This document shows positions 1 to 9,710 of a DNA stretch of 52,000 nt, one piece after another. A program made the position numbers and the translations under genes. The notes beneath the pieces were generated by a model. That model was not told where the DNA came from and ran no database searches. It saw nothing but the letters and a program-made list of their open reading frames with translations. Source of the DNA: Cristatella mucedo (lineage: Eukaryota; Bryozoa; Phylactolaemata; Cristatellidae); the NCBI GenBank assembly GCA_009760855.2, contig WPIO01000003.1, forward strand, positions 14,063,001 to 14,115,000. Reading direction: 5' to 3'. Each line of letters begins with the position of its first letter. Position 1 is the first letter of the stretch.

Positions 1-192
1 CTTGGACCAATCCAGAGACGTGCATCAAGCGGCCGAGCCGATTGGCATGCCCCTTCAGCATTCCTCTGATTAGCTGCCTCTTTCACCGTCAAGGTCTGAA
101 TACTGCTCGAATTTGTTTCTAGCTTTAATTGCTCTCATTTCTTATAATCGTATCGTAGATTAAACGTATGAGGGGTTTTAACCATGCAATTT

Positions 193-196
<4 letters not shown>

Positions 197-259
<63 letters not shown>
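197..259. repeat. (CT)n microsatellite at LINE 5' junction
   Basis: A pure CT dinucleotide run of about 63 bp. It lies directly at the point where recognisable LINE-A coding sequence begins, so it marks the truncated 5' end of that copy. The open frame that runs through it (Leu-Ser repeats) is an artefact of the microsatellite. Confidence 0.97.
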
Positions 260-265
<6 letters not shown>

Positions 266-2305
266 TATACAGTCCAAAAAAGTTTGAGTCTGGCAGTCTG
301 GGACAGGCAAAAACTCTTCACGGCCTATGGTTTACCACAGACATTAAACTAGCCAGGTCTACTAAACGAAAGCTTGAAAAAGCATACAAAAGATCAGGAC
401 CAACTGTCCATCGACAGGCATATGAAGACTACTGTAAGTCGTACCAATCGATCCTAGCAAAGGCCAAGTCTAGCTTCTATAGAAACATTGTTGAATCACA
501 GATGCACAATCCAAAAATGCTGATGTCGACAATAAACCATCTCCTCAACCGTTTCCAGATTAGCTCCTTACCTGACGATCCTTGTGATGATCTAGCCGAT
601 CGCTTCTCTCGATTCTTTGTCCAGAAGATAGACAAGATCAGGGAATCCATCCCTGCGATGACAACCTCCCCACTAGAATGCTGTTCCTCGGTTCCTGGCT
701 GCACCTCAATGTCTGCATTTAAGCAGGTCACTAGTGATCTAGTCCTAAAGTTCGTATCGCAATCAAAGAAGACAACAAGTCCTCTGGACCCTATTCGAAC
801 TGTCCTGCTCCTACGTTGCATTGATCTGCTGCTGCCATGCATAACCAACATCATTAATATGTCATTAGCCTCAGGTCATGTCCCAGCACCTTTCAAAAAA
901 GCTGTAGTCAGGCCTCTCCTCAAGAAAGCAACACTAGGCCAACAGAACTTGAGCAACTACCGCCCAGTCTCCCTTCTACCATTTCTATCAAAGACACTGG
1001 AACGGGTTGTGGGAGACCAGCTAAACTCATATATCGAAACCTCACACCTTGCCAGTAAGTTCCAGTCCGGCTTTAGAGCTAATCACTCCGTAGAGTCAGC
1101 ATTGCTTAGGGTATACAACGAGCTACTTAAGAATGCAGACATGGATAGAGTGTCTCTGCTTGTTTTGCTTGATCTTTCAGCAGCTTTTGACACCATCGAT
1201 CACAACGTTCTTCTAGAGCACCTCTCATCTCGCCTGGGCATCACTGGCACTGCTCTGCAGTGGTTCAGGTCCTATCTCAGTGGGAGACTCCAGAATATTG
1301 ACGTGAATAGACAAAGATCATCTGAAGTACCTCTGAAATATGGAGTACCTCAGGGCTCAGTGCTAGGTCCGGTTCTTTTCACAGTTTATACTCTCCCTCT
1401 TGCTGATGTGATTGCCAAGCCCAATCTAGGCTTTCACTTCTATGCGGATGACACTCAGTTGTACCTTTGCTTTGATCCCTCCCAGCCTTCGAGCACCTCA
1501 AATTCTCTAAACTCACTTGCTGCATGCATTGATGACATCTGCACATGGATGGCAGCAAATTTTCTTAAAACTAAACGATGACAAAACTAACTTACTAGTT
1601 ATGGGCAAACCCAGTGTGATTCAGAAATTGGAAAGGCTGACGCTCAAAATTGGCTCTGCCAGCATATCTCCTGTCGAATCAGCTCGAAATCTAGGTGTCA
1701 TATTCCAAAGCGACCTCTCATTAGATGACCATATCAACTCCACGGTCAAATCTGCCTATTTTCAGCTTCATAGCATTGCTAAAATTTGGGGTTGTTTAGA
1801 TAAGGATACCACGTCCAAGTTGGTCCATGCATTCGTGACATCCCGTCTCGACTTCTGCAACTCACTGCTTACTGGCCTACCAGCATGAGCGACCAGGCGA
1901 TTGCAGCTGGTGCAAAACTCGGCAGCCAAGCTTGTCTGTCGTGAGCATCGCAGTTGCCACATTACTCCACTTCTCGCCGACCTGCACTGGCTACCAGTCA
2001 AGCAACGGATTGACTTCAAGGTTTTGTCGCTCACTTTTAGGTCACTTCATTCTATGGCTCCAGCCTATCTTTCCGACATACTCCCCCATCAGGCCAAGCA
2101 TCGTACCACCTGCTTTTCGGAATCCAACAGTCTAGAAATACCTCGTACAAACCTCAAATCCTTTGGAGACCATGAATTTAGTTCGTATGCTCCCAAAGCC
2201 TGGAACTCCCTCCCGACCTGCGTCAGAAAATCCCCTGACCTGACCACATTTAAAAGAAACCTAAAAACAGACCTATTTAGGACAGCATTTAGTGGGTCCC
2301 TGTGA
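260..2305 (+). pseudogene. LINE-A reverse transcriptase ORF, broken by one frameshift and one stop
   Basis: The product would be an RNA-directed DNA polymerase that copies LINE RNA at a nicked chromosomal target. Visible motifs in order are NYRPVSLLP (about 955-981), LDLSAAFDTIDH with its catalytic Asp (about 1168-1203), GVPQGSVLGP (1342-1371) and the catalytic box YADD (1441-1452). The first frame ends at a TGA near 1578. The expected continuation FLKLNDDKTNLLVMGK lies in the next frame, so one extra A in the run at about 1567-1570 explains the shift. That second frame is cut by an in-frame TGA at 1886-1888, then continues to a natural stop after GSL near 2305. The N-terminal endonuclease is missing. 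The copy cannot make an active enzyme, but two lesions over 2 kb indicate a fairly young insertion. Confidence 0.9.
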
Positions 2306-2549
2306 TTCGTCCTTCACGTGCTTATGCGGGCTGACACTGTGCATGCTGCCACTAACCACATTTGCATGCTGACCCTGTGCATGTCACCCCTAACCACGTT
2401 ATTCATTTTGTTTGTTTTTCAAGCATGATTTTACTTACCATTTAACTGCATTTCCCTTTGCAGCAAATGTAAAGCGCCTAGAAAGAGATTAAGTTCTCTG
2501 AGGGCGCTTGATCAAGTGCAGTATTATTATTATTATTATTATTATTATT
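260..2549 (+). mobile_element. LINE-A copy 1: L2/CR1-like non-LTR retrotransposon, 5'-truncated
   Basis: This is the best preserved LINE in the window. It holds a reverse transcriptase reading frame, a C-terminal region, a 3' UTR (about 2306-2520) and a tail of TTA repeats at 2521-2549. No endonuclease domain is present, so the copy is truncated on the 5' side, which is usual for target-primed reverse transcription. The end of the 3' UTR forms a hairpin: AAAGCGCC near 2470 can pair with GGGCGCTT near 2505, and inside it AGAGATTAAGTTCTCT forms a second short stem. The clade call (L2/CR1 group) rests on the RT motif style and on the C-terminal KAWNSLPTCV motif; a phylogeny could move it to a neighbouring clade. 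Confidence 0.93.
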
Positions 2550-2633
2550 CACACAGTACCAGTTCGCAGATAGGATGTGATATTTGATTGATAATGTCAT
2601 GGCCTGTCTGTCAGGCACGGAAACACATGACTG

Positions 2634-2880
2634 CAGTGGTGGACCCAGGATCTCCATCTAGTGGGAGCATGACGTGCAAATCTTTATGTACGGCAAGACT
2701 CGCAAGATTCTCAAGTAGGAAGGGCTACACCCTCAATTAATGAAAAAGTAAAGTGAAAAAATCAGTGTTTGTTCAATGTGAACTCGGTGGGTGCTCATCA
2801 AGTGGCACAAACAAGTGACTTTGTCGTTGGCGACAGGTGGGAGCACTTAGGAAATGCCCCTGCCCCTTAATCTGTCACTG
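2634..2880. mobile_element. hAT-like MITE, copy 1
   Basis: The element starts CAGTGGTGGACCCAGG and ends with TCACTG, so its termini are inverted CAGTG/CACTG, which is typical of metazoan hAT elements. It carries no coding sequence. The flanking 8-mers (CATGACTG and CTTGGCTT) match at only 5 of 8 positions, so the target duplication is decayed or unproven. A related copy lies at about 4637-4922 and shares the inner part, for example GTGAACTCGGTGG against GCGAGCTCGGCGG and TTGTCGTTGG against TTGTCATTGG. It is non-autonomous; no matching transposase is in the window. Confidence 0.6.
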
Positions 2881-3825
2881 CTTGGCTTTATTCTAATATA
2901 AAAAATATAAGTGACATAATAATACAGCTCAGAGCCCCTAGCGTTAATTACATAAGAGAAGCTGCAGCCGGCAGATTGGTGAGGCCGAGGAAGTTGCAAC
3001 TTGTCTTGCACACGGCTGCTGCAGCAGTGCTGTTCTAGCAAACTGTCTTACTATTGCATATCCGTTCTGATTATCGTTTTCCTTCGTGGCTTCATTTTAA
3101 TATCCCCAGAGTTTGTTTGGCTGGCTAATTGATCTATTAGCTTGTTGGCTTACACATTGGTATATGTCCTGGTAATTGCCAGGTGCCACAAGGTGCTGAG
3201 AATATGCAGCTGTCCCATTCTGTCTTGCAAGCTTTGCAGTCGTTGTATTGCGAGCGATAGCATGCAGTTGATTGCAAAAAGACGTGTGCACTTCACATGG
3301 CAAGGAGTCTGAGTGCAGCCACGTGTGCTGTCCTGGCGATCGGTGTGGCTCTGCACTAGCTCACGTGGGTATGAAGATGACCTGCTCTATGCCGTACTCT
3401 TCTAACAGTGTTCGCAGCACCCATGCCGAGGCTATGGAAACGTTTACAAATTTCAGCAGCAAATATAGTTTTGGCTTCTGTTTATCATTAGGTTCTTCTG
3501 CTGACAAATTCCATCTGACGTTAACTGCTAGTTACACTCGTGCACTGCTCTAGGATAACGGTTAGATTTGCAAAGATTGCCACAACGATGACATACAGAG
3601 TCTGAAGGGAGGCTTGCTATATCATCTAATTGTCAAACATAAAAACCAGTGTCCGTCTATATCATCTACACGTAAGCGGAAGTGGACTTTCCATGGGCTA
3701 TTAAGAGTCCTAGGAGCGTAGCAGGACTATTAAATTTAATTATATATGATCTGGATTACAGATGAATAAAATGTGTCTCCTTAAACTATTATTAGGAGTC
3801 TCATCTTCAAATGGTTTGTAAGGGA
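2881..3825. other. No recognisable gene or repeat
   Basis: I see no coding motif, structural RNA or known repeat here. The short open frames are of chance length. The base composition is ordinary for the window. Confidence 0.5.
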
Positions 3826-3950
3826 TTCTTTGATCTGGCCAGCGGCTGAGAGACGAGAGGAGCCGTCGGTGGTAGCTCACTTATTCTACTGACAGGAGGC
3901 CGATAAGAAGGCTTCCTCTACTAAGGATTCGCTAAGCTCTGCCTACTCGC
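3826..3950. repeat. Unnamed interspersed repeat, copy 1
   Basis: The stretch GAGGAGCCGTCGGTGG ... CTTATTC ... CTAAGGATTCG resembles 7265-7345, where GGAGGAGGCGTCGGTGGG ... CTTATTCG ... CCAAGGAT occurs in the same order. Two copies are too few to define the element's ends or its class. Confidence 0.4.
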
Positions 3951-4271
3951 CTATCGTCATACAGTGACAATTAAGATACATATGAGCTTCCCAATATGAT
4001 GTAAGCTACTCATGTGCTCTGTTTTTGCTAATGCTTTATAACTACTTACTGCACGTTTTTACCAAGGAATTGTCGTGCATGTACATGATTTTACACGAAG
4101 TCCACCATTAAACCTGTACACATTCTGCTATTCTTAGCGAAAGTGCATTGCGTTTAGTCTTCGGCAGGCTCGTACAAATTGCCTTTTCTGCTGTTACAAA
4201 GGCACTGGCTTCTGCACAAGCAAATGTCAGAAGGCCGCCAACGCTGCACAAGTAAAGTTTGAATTTAAGGT

Positions 4272-4424
4272 TAGCTGTTTAGCAGCCTCATTTATATAGC
4301 CGTAGAAGAGCATTAGCGGCAATCACCAACGCTTGCAGTGGGCAATACAGAATCGTCTACTGCAGGACTCGAGCCAGCGACCTGGGTAGTTAAAAGCGAG
4401 CACCTTACCGCTGGGCTGAGACCC
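4272..4424 (-). mobile_element. SINE-2 copy a (tRNA-derived)
   Basis: On the minus strand it begins with a tRNA-like head (TGGGTCTCAGCCCAGCGGTA, resembling box A) and has a box B like GGCTCGAGTCC. It then runs through a body with GCCCACTGCAAGC and ends in GGCTATATAAATGAGGCTGC. The same order is seen in seven other copies. It is non-coding. Confidence 0.8.
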
Positions 4425-4636
4425 AGAGTTATAGTGCCAGTACATTCCAAAGCTGAATAATACCTTTGAAGCCAGATCTCGGAAGCACGGCGAACGAGTC
4501 GTAGATATTGCCTCGACACATGCACGCATACCCATATTGATTGAGCACGGCAGCAATAGAGATGGCCACACCTTAATTTAACAAGTCCTCAGCGTCCTCA
4601 GCGCAGAAGAGTCTATTCGACAGACGCCGAAGGTTA

Positions 4637-4922
4637 TTGCGGAGGAGGCGGAGCCAGGATTTTCATGTCGTTGCAAGACCCGTGAGATTTGTTTGTATGT
4701 GGGTGAATAATAAGATGTTCTTTTAGGGTGGGCAAGACCCGCAAGTAAGGAAACACTATAGCGCACGACCGTAGTGTTTATTCGTCGCGAGCTCGGCGGT
4801 GGCGCATCGAGTTGAAGTAGAACATGAGCTTGTCATTGGTGGCATCCCAGCTCACTCCCTTCCTGTAGGAGTGGGCGGGGGTGGGCGGCCAAATGTTCCC
4901 CTAGCCCCTGGCTCCGCCACGG
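4637..4922. mobile_element. hAT-like MITE, copy 2
   Basis: Inverted ends are visible: GGCGGAGCCAGG at about 4645 and its complement CCTGGCTCCGCC at about 4907-4918. The interior matches the copy at 2634-2880. The outermost bases are altered and I found no matching 8-bp flanks. It carries no coding sequence. Confidence 0.6.
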
Positions 4923-5195
4923 GCTAGAACCAGCTGGAGCATACAACTAGCCAGGAAGCCCAAAAACTCAACCGACTGATCATTACACGACGTGGGCTTT
5001 TTAGACCACCTAGCCACACATTATGACATTGCGGGTTCCCAATCATTAAATTCAAGAACGGCGCATACTGAACGTGATACAACATGCTGACGTTTCTCGG
5101 CATCCTTCTCGGCCGGCTGTCCCCATCCGGTGCAGAGCAACGTAGCTTCGGGTCAAAGGTGGACGACCCCGGTAGGTCCTCGTCACCGTCTCTCC

Positions 5196-5765
5196 GTAAT
5201 GTAATGTATCTCCGTCAGTAACTCCACCAAGTCAAAAAGACCATGTGGGTGTTACGCAGGAGAGTTTTGTATAGCGCACTCACAGCCTAAGCGGCTTTCG
5301 GTACGCATTCGGTACCCAACAGACTTCGTCTCACGCAACAAAGAGAAAGTGGGAAGCATAGCAGAGTTAGGAGAGCAGTTGAGGTAGTGAGTAGCATAGA
5401 AGTAGCAGTTCAGGACCGCTGAAAAAGATGTGCCATAGTCGGCAGTTGGAGAGTAGATGTCGTTGCGCAAGAATTGTGGAAGCGAGTTCCACAGTCTAGG
5501 ACCTGCAGAGCTAAAGGTTCTGTCGCCAACTGTCTTTAAGTGGAGGAATGGGACATGCTTCTGTTTCTCTTGGAAAAGCAGTGGTGGCCTTGTGTGGATG
5601 CCCACTTCGATTCTGCGCACTAAAGAAGTACAATTGAATGGGTTTTTTGTCTCTCCATCGTAGTTCTTAGCTATATCTCTCTTTGGCAAAGTCTGAAAAT
5701 CCGCGCCGAAAGAGTGCTGCGGCCTGGACACCGTAGTTAAACTCTGTCTAGCCTGAGGAGACCTG
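5196..5765 (-). mobile_element. LINE-B copy 1, 3' fragment
   Basis: On the minus strand an open frame (5252-5731) contains AGPRLWNSLPQFLR, the conserved C-terminal motif of L2/CR1-like LINE proteins, preceded by VGDRTFSS. The 3' end at about 5196-5212 has TAATG-like repeats (GTAATGTAATG on the plus strand), different from the TTA tail of LINE-A. The RT core is absent. Related copies lie at 28.9, 29.5, 32.9 and 34.7 kb, all on the same strand. Confidence 0.85.
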
Positions 5766-6440
5766 TTTAAATAAGAGTTAGTTTACCAGTGACAATTCTA
5801 ACGATACGACATCCTCCTTAAAAAAATGTCGATAGGTCGTCTGGAAACCGACCCAGAACGTTCACGCTGAGTGCTCTCCGCGCCTGTACCTTTTTAATCC
5901 CGTCTCAAGGCAAACGATGCCTGGTCTTCTAAGGAAAAATGCATCTTCTCTTAGCACCCGAGGCGTCTTCCAGAACCGCTTTTTCAGCAGGATAGCTTCT
6001 CCATGGCAGCTTAGTAACCATCAGGAAAGGGCCATTGCGTCCAGCAAGGAGACACTAGTGTTGTTCGGTTCAATGACGCAGAGAAGCGCCAGCCGATGAC
6101 CACCACAAGTTTAATCTACGGTGCACTGAGCAGAGGGAAGCTCGACTGCCTTCGCCCCTATCTCCCACTCGAGTACCCTGTCCTCGACCACGGCTGTGCT
6201 TAGGCCGACTCCGATGATAATCTGAGATGGACCACAGCTGTGCACTGGCCGACCCTGATGGTGAATCCCGCATATGTTCACCAGGGATTACCGGCCTGTG
6301 TCCACACCACATCAGAGGCGGACCACAGCTGTGCACGGGGGCCCCTCTCAGTGATGCTCCCAACAGCCATTCACCAGCGGTCTAGCAGAGTGGCAGTACA
6401 GGCCTGCATGAAATTCAACTACAGCTAGGACAATATTTTT
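5766..6440. other. Unassigned stretch with a degenerate repeat
   Basis: No gene is recognised. At about 6184-6340 the phrase GACCAC(A/G)GCTGTGC occurs three times, twice followed by GGCCGAC. This looks like a worn tandem repeat of unknown origin. Confidence 0.45.
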
Positions 6441-6593
6441 CCTAACCGTGTTGTTCATGTTTTTTATCAAGCGTGATATTATTCACCATTCAATCGAGTT
6501 TCCCTTTGCAGCAAATGTAAAGTGCCTAGAAAGAGATTGAGTTCTCTGAGGGCGCTTTATCAAGTGCATTATTATTATTACTATTATTATATT
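6441..6593 (+). mobile_element. LINE-A 3' end, copy 2
   Basis: It holds only the last ~150 bp of LINE-A: the 3' UTR, the hairpin arms AAAGTGCC and GGGCGCTTT, then ATCAAGTGCA and TTA repeats. It is a strongly 5'-truncated insertion. Confidence 0.92.
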
Positions 6594-7260
6594 GTGGTAA
6601 AAGGGATGCTAGGTTTCGTGTAATTTTGGCGGAAGCGGTCAGCCACGAACCGCCAGCGAGACCTTGTGGCATTCTTGTTAACCCTAGCCCCTTCTTATGC
6701 GACGAATTCCACTGAATTGGGATTTTTCTGAGAAATTTAATGTCTATAAAATTTCTAAAAGAGCCGGAGGATAAGCATAGATGAGATAGCTCCAAAAGTT
6801 TCTACGAAACTCCCTAAAATCCCAGAAAGTTCCAAAAATGGAATCTTCTTGTTGGTTGGTTCAAGAAGCTTCCACAAAAGAAAATTTGAATAACACATGC
6901 CACGAAACAATTCAACTTGAATACGCATACATTTCCGACGTTTTGCAAGCTACAATGATACATCACAGAAATGGCTGGTCGTAAATTATTGACGAGTAAA
7001 GTGCTATTCTATCCAATAAAAGGCATCGCATGCCTGCTCCTTGGTCCCATCTGCTCTTTAACACATCAACATATACTGTTGGATTTTCGAAATATTATTA
7101 GCTTTTTGATAAATTAATAATCCAAGACGCAGGTGTAAACGAGTTTGTCCGCTCAGCCGATGATTAGGAGTAGTGACTAGTCGATCGATGCCAGGCACCC
7201 GGATGCTGGTCTCAGCGCCGGTCTGGCTTCCTAGAGTATATGGGTAAATTATTCAATTGC
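6594..7260. other. No recognisable gene or repeat
   Basis: Open frames are short and carry no known motif. Nothing else can be supported. Confidence 0.5.
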
Positions 7261-7356
7261 GACAGCGGCTCGCACCGCGGAGGAGGCGTCGGTGGGACCT
7301 TCCTTATTCGAATGAGAGGAGAAAAATAAGAACATCTACATTCCAAGGATAATATG
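7261..7356. repeat. Unnamed interspersed repeat, copy 2
   Basis: This is similar to 3826-3950 (see that entry). A SINE-1 copy follows directly at 7357, and GAAGGCGAGCTC with ACGAAGAATCCTCTAA after it may be the other half of the interrupted repeat. Confidence 0.35.
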
Positions 7357-7487
7357 CTGGTTTGGTCCACCGGTTAAAGTGCTCGCCCCACCGAAGGCAT
7401 GGCTGAGGTCGTGGGCTCGAGCCCATACGCGAAGCTCCAGAATAGAGATCAAGTTCTCTCGGGGTGCTATATAAATGAATTATATAA
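7357..7487 (+). mobile_element. SINE-1 copy a (tRNA head, LINE-like tail)
   Basis: The tRNA-like head has box A (TTTGGTCCACCGGTTAAAGT) and box B (GGGCTCGAGCCC), the internal RNA polymerase III promoter parts. The tail holds AGAGATCAAGTTCTCT between GAAGCTCC and GGGGTGCT, then ATATAAATGAATTATAT. The tail hairpin matches that of LINE-A and LINE-C. Confidence 0.88.
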
Positions 7488-7532
7488 GAAGGCGAGCTCA
7501 ACGAAGAATCCTCTAAACTTATCCTAGACGCT

Positions 7533-7680
7533 TAGAATGAAGGGACCTAAAAGTGAGCGACAAAACCTTGAAATCGATCCGTTGCTTGACTGGTAGCCAG
7601 TGCAGGTCGGCGAGAAGTGATATGATGTGGCAACTGCGACCTAGCAGCTGGCCCAACTGGCAGACCCCTAATAAACTCTA
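7533..7680 (-). mobile_element. LINE-A fragment (coding part)
   Basis: On the minus strand it matches the C-terminal part of the LINE-A frame: GACCTGCACTGGCTACCAGT is followed by CAAGCAACGGAT and the CTTTTAGGTC segment. It is isolated from a 3' end and lies in the opposite orientation to the next LINE piece at 7890. Confidence 0.8.
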
Positions 7681-7889
7681 TGGGGCTCATAATCATCATC
7701 TTTATACCACTATGAGCGGATCCTAACAACCCATTGAAGTTCATATTCTTATATTCTCTGCATGCAAGATTCTCTACATGTGCTTCGTTCAATGATGTAA
7801 CGAAGTCTTTTCAAGCTCTCCAAACATTAATTTAACTCTTCTTCTTTTTCTACCATCAATTGCCTTGACCCACCCCTATTTCAAGATGT

Positions 7890-8535
7890 CTACCTATCAG
7901 ATCTACTGCCCCACCAGGCTGAACATTGTATCGCCCGCTTTTCTGAATCCAACTGTTCACCAATACCTCTTACAAACCTCAAATCCTTTAGAGACCGTGC
8001 ATGTAGTTCGTATGCTGCCAAAGACTGGAACTCACTCCTGACTTGCGTCACGACATCCCCTGACTTGACCACATTTAAAAAGAAATTTAAAACGCACCTA
8101 TTTTATTGCAGCATTTAGTGGGTCCCTATGATTCGTCCTTTATGTGCTTATGCATGCTGACACTATGCTTGCTGCCAAAAAACCTAGCTGCTTAAACAGC
8201 CTCTTTTTGTATCGCGAGTGAAGAGCTTTGATGGCTATCACCACCACTTGCAGTGGCGATAAAGAATCGCCTACCGCAGGAATCAAACCCACGACCTCAG
8301 GACCAAGGTCATGAAAGCAACCGCCTTACCTAGTGTGCCGCCACGGCTCACCGCCACTAACAACACTTGCATGCTGACAGTGTGCATGTCACCCCTAACC
8401 GCGTTATTCATGTTGTTTATCAAGCATGATACCACTCACCATTCAATCGTGTTTCCTTTGCAGCAAATTTAAAGCACCTAGAGAGAAATTGAGCTCTCTG
8501 AGGGAACTTTATAAAGTGTATTATTATTATTATTA
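7890..8535 (+). mobile_element. LINE-A copy 4, 3' part, interrupted by SINE-2
   Basis: It runs from the YLSDxLPHQAKH-like region through the KxWNSLP-like region and the DLTTFK segment to the 3' UTR, hairpin (GCACCTAGAG ... CTCTCTGAGGG) and TTA tail. A SINE-2 copy sits inside at 8185-8352. Around it GCTGCCAAAAAAC and CCGCCACTAACAAC both resemble the uninterrupted LINE sequence GCTGCCACTAACCAC, so the SINE duplicated about 12 bp on insertion. Several stops break the frame. Confidence 0.88.
8185..8352 (-). mobile_element. SINE-2 copy b, nested in LINE-A
   Basis: On the minus strand it has a tRNA-like head (GTGAGCCGTGGCGGCACACT), a box B like GTGGGTTTGATTCCTG and the usual SINE-2 body and tail. 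It is inserted into the 3' UTR of a LINE-A copy, so it is younger than that LINE. Confidence 0.85.
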
Positions 8536-8702
8536 GATGCACGGAGGAAGAGCCATCTTAGCCAGTGTTGGCATTAAGCTAGAGGCCGGTTTCTTCCAAA
8601 AAACGTTATCCCGGCTTAGTTCCATGGACATGCCATGACATGATTTTCCAGGGAGGATTCGATGCCTGCACATGTAATTATTACTAGCTTGTTCTATAAC
8701 CT

Positions 8703-8855
8703 ACATAATTCATTTGCCTAGCACCCTAAGAGAATCGAATCTCTATCTAGGCACTTCACACATGCCGCAGGGGTCGAGCCGATGACCTCAGTCGTCAAAG
8801 CATCTTGACCTCTGTAGTCAAAGGCGAGCAACCTAACCCCTGGGCAAACCAGGTT
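8703..8855 (-). mobile_element. SINE-1 copy b
   Basis: On the minus strand it has a tRNA-like head (AACCTGGTTTGCCCAGGGGT), a degraded box B (CGGCTCGACCCC) and a tail with GTGCCTAGATAGAGATTC ... TTAGGGTGCTAG then CAAATGAATTATGTAG. It is more diverged than the copies at 18.5 and 24.3 kb. Confidence 0.82.
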
Positions 8856-9064
8856 GGCCATGAAAAATTAAAGTTTTGTTGCGTTGATCAGTTACAGATA
8901 GTCCTGTAAGTTGTTACAGGCTCGCTCCTATTAAATGCAACACGGCTTCATTTTTGATGCAATCATGTTTCATTTTAACTTTGTCCTCTTTAGATCGAGA
9001 TTGTAGGCTTGACTTAATTCTGAGGTTTTGTCGCTGAGCTGATCAGCGATGATGAAGATAATAG

Positions 9065-9540
9065 TAATAGACTTTTGTTGTGCCTGGGAGAACTGAACCT
9101 CTTTTGAGGCACTTTGAATGGACTGGAAAGAGAGAACATCGACTGATTAGTCATCCAAGCATGCACAATTTCAGCAAGCACGAGCACTAAATAGACAACT
9201 CCATGGATAGAGCGTTTGCTGTGAGGACCTGACAGACAATTTGTTTCCCTTTAAATGTCGTCAAGTTGGGTGAGGAAGTGTCAGTGGTTAGCGAGTTTCG
9301 GAATTTATGTGCTTAGGAACTGAAGGCACTGTTTCCTGGTTTCCAAAGGACTTGAAGCTGGCTGGAGACTCAGCTACACGAATTGAGCCGGGGGGGGGGA
9401 GATGATGACACGACGATAAGCCTGAGGGAGTATTTCGGATCGGTGCAAGAGAACGAAGACGAAGGGACCTAAATTGAGACGAGACCTTGAAGACCAAGCA
9501 TTGTTTGATGGGGAGCCAGTGCAGGTTGTAGAGAAAGAAA
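9065..9540 (-). mobile_element. LINE-C copy 1, 3' part
   Basis: The antisense copy begins (its 3' end) near 9065 with a hairpin related to the LINE-A tail (GTGCCTCAAAAGAGGTTCAG ... TTCTCCCAGGCAC on the minus strand). It shares the phrase GCATGCACAATTTCAG with the copy at 25.9 kb and a near match with the one at 12.9 kb. Further in lie the worn DLTTFK-like and LHWLPIK-like coding segments. It is non-functional. Confidence 0.75.
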
Positions 9541-9543
9541 TAC

Positions 9544-9710
9544 TAGCTGATTTAACAGCTTCTTTTGTATAGCGACAGAAGAGCCTTTACGGCTATCACC
9601 ACTGCTTGCAGGGCAATAAAGGATCGCCCACCACAGGATTCAAACCCACAACCTCGGAGCCGAGGTCGTGAAAAGCAACCCCCTTACCTAGTGAGCCATC
9701 ATGGCTCACC
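9544..9710 (-). mobile_element. SINE-2 copy c
   Basis: This is the clearest SINE-2 on this strand. On the minus strand: head GGTGAGCCATGATGGCTCAC, box B GTGGGTTTGAATCCTG, the body with TTATTGCCCTGCAAGCAGTG, and the tail GTCGCTATACAAAAGAAGCT. It directly abuts a LINE-C fragment. Confidence 0.87.

Noticed and set aside
477-854. Minus-strand 125-codon frame
   Set aside because: It is a shadow of the LINE-A reverse transcriptase on the opposite strand.
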